27,069 bases of DNA from positions 33,802 through 60,870 of the forward strand of contig CAJTSV010000011.1 in assembly GCA_910579075.1 (NCBI GenBank). Reading direction: 5' to 3'. Source of the stretch: an uncultured Eubacterium sp. GTDB taxonomy: Bacteria; Bacillota; Clostridia; Lachnospirales; Lachnospiraceae. Positions 1 through 7,930 of this stretch are shown one piece after another. Each line of letters begins with the position of its first letter. The stretch's first letter is position 1. The notes beneath the pieces were generated by a model, which saw nothing but the letters and a program-made list of their open reading frames with translations, was not told the origin of the DNA and ran no database searches. Both the position numbers and the translations under genes were made by a program.

Positions 1-873
1 GAAATCTTAAATGCCAAGCTTCCGATGGCACTGATTCACGAGGGAATCGGGCGCGTGGTGTATGACCCGTCCGGGAATTTTGGCACCGGCGAGCGGGTCG
101 TCATGATTCCGAACCTTCCGAAGGAGCAGGATGACATTATTGCAGAAAATTACCTGCGCAGCTCCAGGTTCCGGGCCAGCGGCGCAGACGGGTTTTTGCA
201 GGAATATGTGCAGACCGTTCCTGACCGCGTGCTGCGCCTGCCGGAGCAGATAAATCCGGTTGTGGCGTCGTTTACAGAGCTGGTCAGTGTCGCGTATCAT
301 GCACTCAGCCGGTTTTTTGCAAATGCCCATGCGCGCATGGATGAGGCGGCTGTGTGGGGAGATGGAAATCTGGGTTATATTACGGCCCTGCTGCTGCGCT
401 ATCTGCGGCCGGACACGCGGCTGTATGCGGTCGGCGTGCATGAGGAAAAGCTGAGTTATTTTACGTTTGCGGACGAGGTCTTTCTGACCACGGAATTAAA
501 GGATGATTTTGCTTTTGACCATGCACTCGAATGTGTCGGCGGCCAGGCGGCCCAGTCAGCCATCAGCCAGATTATCGGGCATATCCGTCCGCAGGGAACC
601 ATCGGCCTTCTGGGTGTCTCGGAAGAACCGGTGCCGGTTGATACGCGCATGGTGCTGGAAAAAGGGCTGCGCCTGATAGGAAGCAGCAGAAGCGGGCGGG
701 CTGACTTTGAAGGCCTGCTCGGCCTGTATAAAAGGCATCCGCAGATTGTATCTTATCTGGAGCATATTGCCGGGGAAGAATTTACGGTCCGGGATATCAA
801 AGATATCCAAAGTGCGTTTGAGGCAGATATCCATAAGCTTATGGGAAAGACCGTAATGATATGGGATGCGTAA
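1..873 (+). CDS. tarJ: Ribitol-5-phosphate dehydrogenase (TarJ-like), 5' partial
   Basis: The reading frame is open from base 1 with no start codon to account for it, so the N-terminus lies outside the window; the first visible ATG (25) is internal. The product is a zinc-type alcohol dehydrogenase fold lacking its first part. A dinucleotide-binding glycine motif (WGDGNLG) follows the catalytic half, and a Rossmann strand with 'ALECVGG' comes later, as in medium-chain dehydrogenases. TarJ enzymes reduce ribulose 5-phosphate to ribitol 5-phosphate with NADPH, feeding CDP-ribitol synthesis for wall teichoic acid or related polymers. The neighbour at 994 is a CDP-glycerol/ribitol transferase, which supports that role. 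Another medium-chain dehydrogenase specificity cannot be excluded from sequence alone. There is a 120-bp gap to the next gene and no clear terminator in it. Confidence 0.75.
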   Translation, partial: EILNAKLPMALIHEGIGRVVYDPSGNFGTGERVVMIPNLPKEQDDIIAENYLRSSRFRASGADGFLQEYVQTVPDRVLRLPEQINPVVASFTELVSVAYHALSRFFANAHARMDEAAVWGDGNLGYITALLLRYLRPDTRLYAVGVHEEKLSYFTFADEVFLTTELKDDFAFDHALECVGGQAAQSAISQIIGHIRPQGTIGLLGVSEEPVPVDTRMVLEKGLRLIGSSRSGRADFEGLLGLYKRHPQIVSYLEHIAGEEFTVRDIKDIQSAFEADIHKLMGKTVMIWDA

Positions 874-993
874 GCTGGCATTCCATCCGGCAGGAAATCG
901 GAAAAATCTGGAAAAGAAAAAAGAACAGGAAAAAGAACCAGCGTGTGTCTTGAAAATGACTTCCGTAAGATGCGCTCTGGAATGGGCAGATAA

Positions 994-2196
994 ATGAACA
1001 AAACGGGAATTGTGAAAAGCAGCCTGCAAAGGGCTGCCAAATTTGTTATATTTCGAATATTATTTAACGGCATTTACTGCATGCATGCGAAAAAGCCGGT
1101 AAATACAAACAAGGTGCTGTTTGTGGAGGTCCGCGAGCCGGAGATTTCAAACAGCTTTTCGCTGCTGTATAAAAAATTAAAAAAAGATTCTCATTATCAG
1201 ATTCATACCCATTTTCTGCGGACCGGCTTTGCAGGGAAGCTGGAATATACGAGGCGCTGCACGGCCATGCTCAGGGATATGGCGGATGCAAAGTACGTCT
1301 TTTTAAATGACGGATGCAATGTAACCGGCAGCATTCCGATGCGCAGCGAAACCATCCTGACGCAGACCTGGCATGCATGCGGGGCATTTAAAAAATTCGG
1401 GTTCAGCACAGCAGAGCTTAAATACGGCGAAAGCGCGCAGGAAATGAAAAAATACCCGTATTACGGGAATACAGCCTATGTGACGTTAAGCAGCCCGGAA
1501 ATTGCGTGGGCTTATGAAGAAGCCATGCTCTTAGGAGGCCGCAGGGAATGCATGAAAGCGACGGGGGTCAGCCGTACCGACGTTTTTTTCCAGCCCCGGT
1601 TTTTAAACGCTGCCAGGGCGCATGTGCAAAGCTGCGTGCCATTTGCCGGGGGCAGGAAGGTGATTTTGTATGCGCCGACTTTCCGCGGCCATGCATCCGG
1701 GGCATATGCGCCGGACTGCCTGGATATACGGATGCTCAGGCAGGAGCTTGGCAGGGAATATGTGCTTATCATCAAGCATCATCCGTTTGTCAAAAACCCG
1801 CCGCCTGTCCCGCCGGACTGTGCGGATTTTGCAAAGGACGTGACGAAAGAGCTGTCGATAGAGGAGCTTTTGTGCGCCAGCGATATCTGCATTTCGGATT
1901 ATTCCTCGCTTGTATTTGAATATTCGCTGTTTGAGCGGCCGATGCTTTTTTATGCGTATGATTTGGAAGACTATTTTGACTGGCGCGGGTTTTATTATGA
2001 TTTTGACGAGCTCGCGCCGGGTCCGGTGGTGCGCACGAATGAGGAAATCATTGATTTTATCCGGCATATAGAAGCACGCTTTGACCGTGACCGCGTAAGG
2101 CAGTTTCGAAAGCGGTTTATGTCCGCGTGCGACGGCCATGCGACGCAGCGGATTCTGGAGCTGGTGTTTGGCCGCAGTTTTGGCAGGACAGAATGA
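994..2196 (+). CDS. CDP-glycerol/CDP-ribitol glycerophosphotransferase family protein (TagB/TagF/TarL type)
   Basis: This 400-residue protein transfers glycerol-phosphate or ribitol-phosphate units from a CDP-activated donor to a wall polymer at the inner face of the membrane. The family signature is complete: TWHACGAFKKFG with H127, YAPTFRG, the KHHPF motif at 261-265, and SDYSSLVFEYSLFERP starting at 301, followed by an RGFYYDF motif. There is no separate N-terminal glycosyltransferase domain, so the protein is the transferase module alone. The start at 994 is the first ATG after an in-frame TAA at 991; the ribosome site is weak (GGAATGGG about 8 bases upstream), and a second ATG lies at 1081. 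The TarJ-like gene upstream suggests ribitol phosphate as the substrate, but priming and polymerising enzymes of this family cannot be told apart by eye. Confidence 0.88.
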   Translation: MNKTGIVKSSLQRAAKFVIFRILFNGIYCMHAKKPVNTNKVLFVEVREPEISNSFSLLYKKLKKDSHYQIHTHFLRTGFAGKLEYTRRCTAMLRDMADAKYVFLNDGCNVTGSIPMRSETILTQTWHACGAFKKFGFSTAELKYGESAQEMKKYPYYGNTAYVTLSSPEIAWAYEEAMLLGGRRECMKATGVSRTDVFFQPRFLNAARAHVQSCVPFAGGRKVILYAPTFRGHASGAYAPDCLDIRMLRQELGREYVLIIKHHPFVKNPPPVPPDCADFAKDVTKELSIEELLCASDICISDYSSLVFEYSLFERPMLFYAYDLEDYFDWRGFYYDFDELAPGPVVRTNEEIIDFIRHIEARFDRDRVRQFRKRFMSACDGHATQRILELVFGRSFGRTE

Positions 2197-2244
2197 GGTG
2201 TCTGGATATTTTGACAAAAAAACGTTTTCTTTCTCCGCATCTTG

Positions 2245-2253
2245 TGGTAGAAT
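2245..2253 (+). promoter_or_regulatory. Candidate extended -10 promoter for the chemoreceptor operon
   Basis: TGGTAGAAT is an extended -10 element (TGn plus TAGAAT) 57 bases before the MCP start codon. No good -35 box sits at 17 bases; a TTGACA at 2211 is 31 bases away and cannot pair with it. Extended -10 promoters can work without a -35. The strong ribosome site GGGGGAGGG lies at 2295-2303. Confidence 0.45.
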
Positions 2254-2310
2254 ATACCCAAATCCTGTGTTTTAAGAACGAAACGGGAAACTCTGGGGGA
2301 GGGAAACAAA

Positions 2311-4317
2311 ATGAAAAAGGGGAAGATGATACCCATACGGACAAAGCTTCTTGGCGTTATCCTGCCAGTTGTCATGATAATTGTCATTGTGCTGGTCGCT
2401 ATTTCGTACAGCATTTCGCGTGCGACGATTTCAAGGTCGGCAGAGAACCTGTTAAATACATCCGTAGATAATCAGGTAAATGAAATCAGTGCGTGGCTGG
2501 ACGAGAACCTGTCTGCATTTGCAGCGGTCAAGCAGGGCATTGAGACGCTGAATATGACGAACCTGCAGCTGCAGCAGTATTTAAACGGATATTATGGATA
2601 TAATGATAATTGTCCGGAAGGCGTTTATATTGCCGACGAGATGGGGAATCTGATTACAGCGCAGGGTTCGCAGAAGACAGAAACAGACCTGTATGCATCT
2701 GTCTGGTACCAGGAAGGGCTTAAGCATGTAAATATGGGGCTGACCGGTGCCTACACCAACGCAAAAGGGGAAAAAATCATCAGCGCGTCCGGCATCCTGA
2801 ATAACAAAACCGGCGGGCTGCGCGTGATTTCAGCAGATTTGTCCCTGCAGCGCATCAGCATTATTGTAAGCAGCCTGGTCGGCATGGAGAAGGCGCAGGC
2901 ATTTCTGGTCAATAATACAGACCGGACGATTCTGGCACACAGGGACAGCAGCATGCTGTCGGTAAAGCTGGACGAATCCAGTGATTCTTTTTTAAAGCAC
3001 GTCGCGCAGAAGCTTACAGACGATGACCTGAGCACCGGGCAGATTGATGATAATATGGCTGCCTTTGAAGAAATTCCGGGCACGGAATGGGTGCTTGTTT
3101 CTTATATTCCGGTCAGGGTCATTTACCGGGAAGTGGACAATATCCGCACGGCCATGATTGGGGCGGGCGCTGTCAGCGTGCTGCTGTTAGCACTGTTAAT
3201 CTGGCGCGTGGTGCATGTCGTCATAAAGCCGGTGAAAGAACTGACAAGCGCGATTACCGCCATGACCGAGGGCGATTTTACGGTCGGCATCCGGGTGCGC
3301 AGCCATGACGAAATCGGCGTGATGGCGCACTGCATGGAAAAATATGCCAAAACGATGCGCAGCATGATTGCATCCATACACGGCGTGGCTGGAAAGCTGC
3401 ACCAGCAGGCGGACAACAGCAATGATGTTTCCGGGCAGATGTACGATGCATCCAAAATGCAGAGCAGCTCCATGCAGGAGTTAAACGAAACGGTGGAGCA
3501 GCTTTCCATTTCGGTGAATGAGATTGCAGAAAATGCCACGACGCTTGCAATGGTTGTTTCCGATACAAGGGAAAACAGCGTCAAGGTAAATGAAAAGATG
3601 CAGCAGACCGTAACCGTGTCCCAGCAGGGCAAATCCGATATGCAGAATGTCAGCAGTGCCATGCAGGATATGAACGATTCCGTGACAAGGCTTCAGGAAG
3701 CCATCGGCAAGGTCGGGCAGGCATCGGAGGAAATTACAAATATTACGACGGTAATTGGAAATATCGCAGATGAAACGAACTTGCTGTCGTTAAATGCCAC
3801 AATAGAAGCGGCAAGGGCAGGCGAGGCAGGACGCGGGTTTGCAGTCGTTGCCACACAGATTGGCCAGCTGGCGCAGACAAGCGCGGATTCCGTGCGCAAT
3901 ATTGAAAAATTAATCAGCGAGATTAATGCACTCGTAAAAGATGCCGTCAGCCAGGCAGATGCCAGCGTAGACCGGATAAACAGCAGCAGCAGCCTTGTCA
4001 GCAGCGCGCTGCATACCTTTGACGAGATTTTTGACAACATTGATACGGTCAGCGACCTGGTACATCAGATGACAGACCAGGTAGAACAGGTAGACGGCGT
4101 GGCAGGCAATGTCGCTGCGATTTCACAGGAGCAGGCAGCAAGCTCCGAAGAAATCCTTGCATCCTCGGACACGATGGTCGAGCAGGCACGGCATATTACC
4201 GGCAACAGCGAAACGGTGGCAACCGGGGCGAAGGAACTGACGGATTCTGCCACAGAGCTGGCAAACCAGATTAAGATATTTAAAATCGAAAAAGAACCAG
4301 GGGAGGTGCAGTCATGA
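2311..4317 (+). CDS. Methyl-accepting chemotaxis protein with extracellular sensor domain
   Basis: This 668-residue membrane chemoreceptor signals to CheA/CheW. From the N-terminus it has a first membrane helix (about 13-34), an extracellular sensing region of about 245 residues (a double-Cache-like size, not confirmed), a second membrane helix (about 281-303), a HAMP linker, and a long cytoplasmic coiled-coil. The highly conserved hairpin tip (NIADETNLLSLNATIEAA, followed by RAGEAGRGFAVVA) falls near residue 482-514. No C-terminal CheR/CheB-binding pentapeptide is visible. A GGGGGAGGG ribosome site supports the start at 2311. The stop codon overlaps the next gene by four bases (ATGA), so this receptor and the sugar-binding lipoprotein are almost certainly translated together. 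This suggests that the lipoprotein presents a ligand to the receptor, but that link is inferred. Confidence 0.93.
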   Translation: MKKGKMIPIRTKLLGVILPVVMIIVIVLVAISYSISRATISRSAENLLNTSVDNQVNEISAWLDENLSAFAAVKQGIETLNMTNLQLQQYLNGYYGYNDNCPEGVYIADEMGNLITAQGSQKTETDLYASVWYQEGLKHVNMGLTGAYTNAKGEKIISASGILNNKTGGLRVISADLSLQRISIIVSSLVGMEKAQAFLVNNTDRTILAHRDSSMLSVKLDESSDSFLKHVAQKLTDDDLSTGQIDDNMAAFEEIPGTEWVLVSYIPVRVIYREVDNIRTAMIGAGAVSVLLLALLIWRVVHVVIKPVKELTSAITAMTEGDFTVGIRVRSHDEIGVMAHCMEKYAKTMRSMIASIHGVAGKLHQQADNSNDVSGQMYDASKMQSSSMQELNETVEQLSISVNEIAENATTLAMVVSDTRENSVKVNEKMQQTVTVSQQGKSDMQNVSSAMQDMNDSVTRLQEAIGKVGQASEEITNITTVIGNIADETNLLSLNATIEAARAGEAGRGFAVVATQIGQLAQTSADSVRNIEKLISEINALVKDAVSQADASVDRINSSSSLVSSALHTFDEIFDNIDTVSDLVHQMTDQVEQVDGVAGNVAAISQEQAASSEEILASSDTMVEQARHITGNSETVATGAKELTDSATELANQIKIFKIEKEPGEVQS

Positions 4318-5330
4318 AAAAACGTACCATTCGAAAGCATGCCGCAGGAAAGCAGAACAATGCAAGGCTTGGCAGTGCGCTGGCTGTCTGCATGGGTGCC
4401 GCGCTGCTTGGTGCCTGCGGCGGCAAATCCCTGGATTCAGCAAAAGGCGCAAAAATACTGATGACCATCAGCAAGATGGACACGTACCGCCAGACACTGG
4501 CTGACGGGGCGGTCGAAGCGGCGAAGGCAAACGGTGCGTCCGTCGATGTCATGGACGCAGAGGGAATTATTGAAAATCAGGTAGAACAGATTCAGAAAGC
4601 AGTGGACGGAGGATATGATGCCATTTTATGCGGCACCATTGACGGTGATACAGTGACAGAGCTTAAATCCAGTTCCGGCGAGCTTCCGATTGTATTTGTC
4701 AACAGCTGCCCGAAGGATAAAGACCTGGTAAAGGACGAATATATGTATGTCGGCTCGAGCGAGGCCGTTGCAGGGCAGTATCAGGCAGAATACGTGCTGG
4801 ATAAGCTCTCGGGCAAGGATGAAATCAACGTGGTCATTATGAAAGGCCCGAACGGCCATTCTGCAACAGCCGGGCGTACAAAAGGAATCAAGCGGGCATT
4901 TGCGGCAAGCGGCAAAAAGGTAAATTATGTCTTTGAAGACTATGCAGACTGGTCTGCGGAGCGTGCGGCAGAGCTGTTTAAGATTTTTCTGAAAACGAAG
5001 CGGCAGGCAGACTGTGTTATCTGCAATAACGATACGATGGCGCTCGGCGTGGTGCAGGCCTGCAGGGATGCGGGCATTGACCCGGGCAGCATGCTGATTC
5101 TGGGCGTGGACGCGTCGGCAGACGGCTGTGCGGCGATTCAAAACGGGGAAATGGCGTTTTCCGTGCGCCAGAACGGGCCGGGACAGGGAAAGACCGCGGT
5201 CGAAGCAGCCCTGACACTGATTTCCGGCGGGTCGGCGGAAAAAATGGAAGGCATCACAGAGGATGGCAAATATGTATACGTGCCGTTTGAAAAAGTGGAT
5301 GCTTCGAATGCGGCACAGTATATACAGTAA
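4314..5330 (+). CDS. Sugar-type periplasmic-binding-fold lipoprotein (substrate-binding protein)
   Basis: This 338-residue protein has a basic N-terminus, a hydrophobic segment and a lipobox (LLGAC, lipidated C35), so it is an extracellular membrane-anchored lipoprotein. The mature part follows the two-lobed type 1 periplasmic-binding fold of ribose/galactose-binding proteins: 'ILCGTIDGDTV' and 'PIVFVNSCP' in the first lobe, then 'VVIMKGPNGHSAT', 'ADCVICNNDTMALGVVQA' and 'ILGVDASADG' in the second. The ligand cannot be named. No permease or ATPase gene is adjacent. The start codon overlaps the stop of the chemoreceptor gene, with an AGGGGAGG site just upstream. This arrangement points to a sensory rather than a transport role, comparable to the known cooperation of Trg/Tar with ribose-, galactose- and maltose-binding proteins. 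Confidence 0.88.
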   Translation: MKKRTIRKHAAGKQNNARLGSALAVCMGAALLGACGGKSLDSAKGAKILMTISKMDTYRQTLADGAVEAAKANGASVDVMDAEGIIENQVEQIQKAVDGGYDAILCGTIDGDTVTELKSSSGELPIVFVNSCPKDKDLVKDEYMYVGSSEAVAGQYQAEYVLDKLSGKDEINVVIMKGPNGHSATAGRTKGIKRAFAASGKKVNYVFEDYADWSAERAAELFKIFLKTKRQADCVICNNDTMALGVVQACRDAGIDPGSMLILGVDASADGCAAIQNGEMAFSVRQNGPGQGKTAVEAALTLISGGSAEKMEGITEDGKYVYVPFEKVDASNAAQYIQ

Positions 5331-5419
5331 AAAAAGATGCAGCAAATGAAAACGGACTGGAACCGGAGTTTGGCTGCTGCAGGATTCAAATCTGGGACAG
5401 GACGCAGCAGGAGGTATTT

Positions 5420-5986
5420 ATGCGTGTAGGAATGGGATATGATGTTCACAGGCTGGCAGAAAACAGGAGGCTGGTGCTTGGCGGCGTGGAAATACCGCAT
5501 GCAAAAGGACTGCTCGGGCATTCGGATGCGGATGTGGCGGTCCATGCGGTGATGGATGCACTGCTTGGGGCAGCAGCCCTTGGAGATATTGGAAAGCATT
5601 TTCCGGATACCGATGAACAGTATGCAGGAATCAGCAGCTTAAAGCTGTTAGAACAGGTCGCAGGCATGCTGGAAAAGGAGCAGTACCTGATTGAAAATAT
5701 TGACGTGACCATCGTGGCACAGCAGCCGAAGCTGCGCCCTTATATGGAACAGATGGAACACAATATGGCCGGTACGCTCCATATCCAGCAAAACCAGGTG
5801 AACGTAAAGGCGACGACCGAGGAACGCCTTGGATTTACAGGGGCAGAAGAAGGCATTGCCGCATATGCTGTCTGCGCGCTTTCTTCCATGTATGAAGGGA
5901 GCTTTGCAGCGGCGGGCTCGGATATGGCAGAAGGCTGTGCAGGAAAATCCTGCTGCGCAGGAAATATAAGGAAGGAGCGGGCATGA
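5420..5986 (+). CDS. ispF: 2-C-methyl-D-erythritol 2,4-cyclodiphosphate synthase
   Basis: IspF closes CDP-ME 2-phosphate to the cyclic diphosphate MEcPP in the non-mevalonate isoprenoid pathway; the enzyme is a cytosolic trimer. The metal ligands D8, H10 and H42 are present (GMGYDVHRL and the HAVMDALLGA region), together with GHSDAD, the FPDTD substrate loop and 'ATTEERLGFTG'. An AGGAGG site precedes the start at 5420. At 188 residues it is about 30 longer than usual: after the normal end (around AVCALSSMYEG) runs a small Ala/Gly-rich tail with three cysteines. That tail holds the AAGGAG ribosome site of cysS, whose ATG overlaps the ispF stop by four bases. The tail may therefore have grown by read-on into the cysS leader rather than by selection on the protein. 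Confidence 0.95.
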   Translation: MRVGMGYDVHRLAENRRLVLGGVEIPHAKGLLGHSDADVAVHAVMDALLGAAALGDIGKHFPDTDEQYAGISSLKLLEQVAGMLEKEQYLIENIDVTIVAQQPKLRPYMEQMEHNMAGTLHIQQNQVNVKATTEERLGFTGAEEGIAAYAVCALSSMYEGSFAAAGSDMAEGCAGKSCCAGNIRKERA

Positions 5987-7392
5987 AAATTTACAACACG
6001 CTGACGAGGCAGAAAGAGGAATTCGTTCCGATAGAAGAAGGGAAGGTGCGGATGTATGTCTGCGGCCCGACGGTTTACAACCTGATTCATATCGGAAATG
6101 CAAGGCCGATGATTGTATTTGACACGTTCCGCAGATATCTGGAATATAAAGGATATGATGTGAATTATGTGTCAAATTTTACCGATGTGGATGATAAGAT
6201 TATCAAAAAAGCCATGGAAGAAGGCGTAGATGCCAGTGAAATTTCCACCCGGTATATTGCAGAATGCAAAAAGGACATGGAAAGCATGCAGGTGCTGCCT
6301 GCAACCAGGCATCCGCTGGCGACCGAGGAAATCGGCGGCATGATAGAGATGATTTCAGCCCTGATTGAAAAAGGCTATGCCTATGCGGCCGCGGACGGGA
6401 CGGTGTATTACCGCACGTCCAGGTTTGCGGATTATGGAAAGCTGTCCCATAAAAACCTGGAAGACCTGCAGGCCGGGCACCGGGATATCAAAGTGACAGG
6501 GGAGCTGAAAGAAGAACCGTTTGATTTTGTACTCTGGAAGCCGAAAAAAGAAGGGGAGCCGTTCTGGGAATCCCCATGGGGCCAGGGACGTCCCGGCTGG
6601 CATATTGAGTGCTCGGTCATGTCTAAAAAATACCTGGGGGAAACGATTGATATCCATGCAGGGGGCGAGGATTTGATTTTCCCGCATCATGAAAATGAAA
6701 TTGCACAGTCCGAAGCAGCAAGCGGCAGGGAATTTGCACGCTACTGGATGCACAATGGATTTCTGAATATTGATAACCAGAAAATGTCAAAATCGCTTGG
6801 CAATTTTTTTACGGTACGCGAAATCTCGGAAAAATACGATTTGCAGGTGCTGCGCTTTTTTATGCTCAGTGCGCATTACAGAAGCCCGCTGAATTTCAGC
6901 GCGCAGCTGATGGAGTCTGCAAAAAACGGACTGGAACGGATTATAACGGCGGCAGAAGCCCTGAAAAGATTTTCCGATGCACGCAAAGCAGCAGGGGAAA
7001 TGACGGACGAAGAACAAAAGCTGTATCAGGCATCCGAAGCATATCAGAAGAAATTTGAGTCTGCCATGGAGGATGACTGCAATACGGCAGATGCGGTTTC
7101 GGCTGTCTTTGAACTGGTAAAATTTATCAATACCAATGCTTCGGCGGATAATTCCAGCCAGTTTCTGCAAAAGCTGCATGACAGGCTGGCGCTTTTGTGC
7201 GGCGTGCTGGGCATTGTAACAGAAAAAGAAGAAGAAATGCTCGATTCTTTCATTGAGCAGCTGATTCAGGAACGCCAGGAAGCAAGGAAACAGAAGGATT
7301 TTGCAAGGGCAGACCAGATTCGCGACGAGCTTGCCGCAAAGGGAATTGTGTTAAAAGATACGAGAGAGGGAGTGGCCTGGAAACGTGCGTGA
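5983..7392 (+). CDS. cysS: Cysteinyl-tRNA synthetase
   Basis: This 469-residue class I aminoacyl-tRNA synthetase charges tRNA-Cys. The HIGH motif appears as HIGN (36-39), and the KMSKS loop is intact at 267-271. The zinc site is visible: C27 in MYVCGPT, the cysteine in GWHIECSVMS, and the histidines and glutamate of FPHHENE. The anticodon-binding helical domain fills the C-terminal third (the 'RQEARKQKDFARADQIRDEL' region). The length is typical. The start overlaps ispF by an ATGA, and the end overlaps mrnC by eight bases, so the four genes from ispF to rlmB form one compact operon, an order widely conserved in Firmicutes. Confidence 0.97.
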   Translation: MKIYNTLTRQKEEFVPIEEGKVRMYVCGPTVYNLIHIGNARPMIVFDTFRRYLEYKGYDVNYVSNFTDVDDKIIKKAMEEGVDASEISTRYIAECKKDMESMQVLPATRHPLATEEIGGMIEMISALIEKGYAYAAADGTVYYRTSRFADYGKLSHKNLEDLQAGHRDIKVTGELKEEPFDFVLWKPKKEGEPFWESPWGQGRPGWHIECSVMSKKYLGETIDIHAGGEDLIFPHHENEIAQSEAASGREFARYWMHNGFLNIDNQKMSKSLGNFFTVREISEKYDLQVLRFFMLSAHYRSPLNFSAQLMESAKNGLERIITAAEALKRFSDARKAAGEMTDEEQKLYQASEAYQKKFESAMEDDCNTADAVSAVFELVKFINTNASADNSSQFLQKLHDRLALLCGVLGIVTEKEEEMLDSFIEQLIQERQEARKQKDFARADQIRDELAAKGIVLKDTREGVAWKRA

Positions 7393-7885
7393 AGCAAAAC
7401 CATATGACCTGGATGCATTTATCAGGCAGCAGTTTGCGCTGGAAGAAAAAGACATCCGTTCTTTTTCGCCGCTGGCGCTTGCTTATATCGGGGACGGCAT
7501 TTATGAGCTTGTCATCCGTACCGTGACGGTACGACAGGGCAGCCGGCAGGTGAATAAGCTGCACAGGGATACAAGCCGCCTGGTAAAGGCGCAGGCACAG
7601 TCTGAGATGATGAAAACGCTGCTGCCGCTTCTGACGGAACAGGAAGCGGATATATACAGGCGGGGACGCAATGCAAAATCGTTTTCGGTGGCGAAAAATG
7701 CGTCCGTAGGCGATTACCGCCGCGCGACCGGATTTGAAGCGCTGATGGGTTACCTGTACCTGCAGGGGGACATGGAACGGCTGTCAGAGCTTGTTCAGGC
7801 TGCCGTCGCACAGTATGTCCCAAAGGAGCATGAAGGGACACAGACCCGCAATCTGTATGAAACACCCGGTCAGGAACATGCATAA
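7385..7885 (+). CDS. mrnC: Mini-ribonuclease 3 (MrnC)
   Basis: This 166-residue protein has the RNase III catalytic domain without a double-stranded RNA-binding domain, the defining architecture of Mini-III, which trims the 5' and 3' ends of precursor 23S rRNA. The signature LAYIGDGIYELVIR carries the catalytic aspartate D37, and ATGFEALMGYLYL carries the second acidic residue, E118. The start is a GTG at 7385 inside the end of cysS; no in-frame ATG lies before the catalytic motif, and GAGGGAG about 15 bases upstream is a plausible ribosome site. The position between cysS and rlmB matches Bacillus and most Clostridia. Confidence 0.95.
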   Translation: MREAKPYDLDAFIRQQFALEEKDIRSFSPLALAYIGDGIYELVIRTVTVRQGSRQVNKLHRDTSRLVKAQAQSEMMKTLLPLLTEQEADIYRRGRNAKSFSVAKNASVGDYRRATGFEALMGYLYLQGDMERLSELVQAAVAQYVPKEHEGTQTRNLYETPGQEHA

Positions 7886-7930
7886 AGCAGATGTGCAGCA
7901 AAAGCCTTACCAGAAAGAACAGGAGAGCTT

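Noticed and set aside
2211..2216. TTGACA consensus -35 box upstream of the chemoreceptor gene
   Set aside because: The best -10 (TAGAAT at 2248) is 31 bases away, far beyond the 16-18 needed, and no other -10 fits between them.
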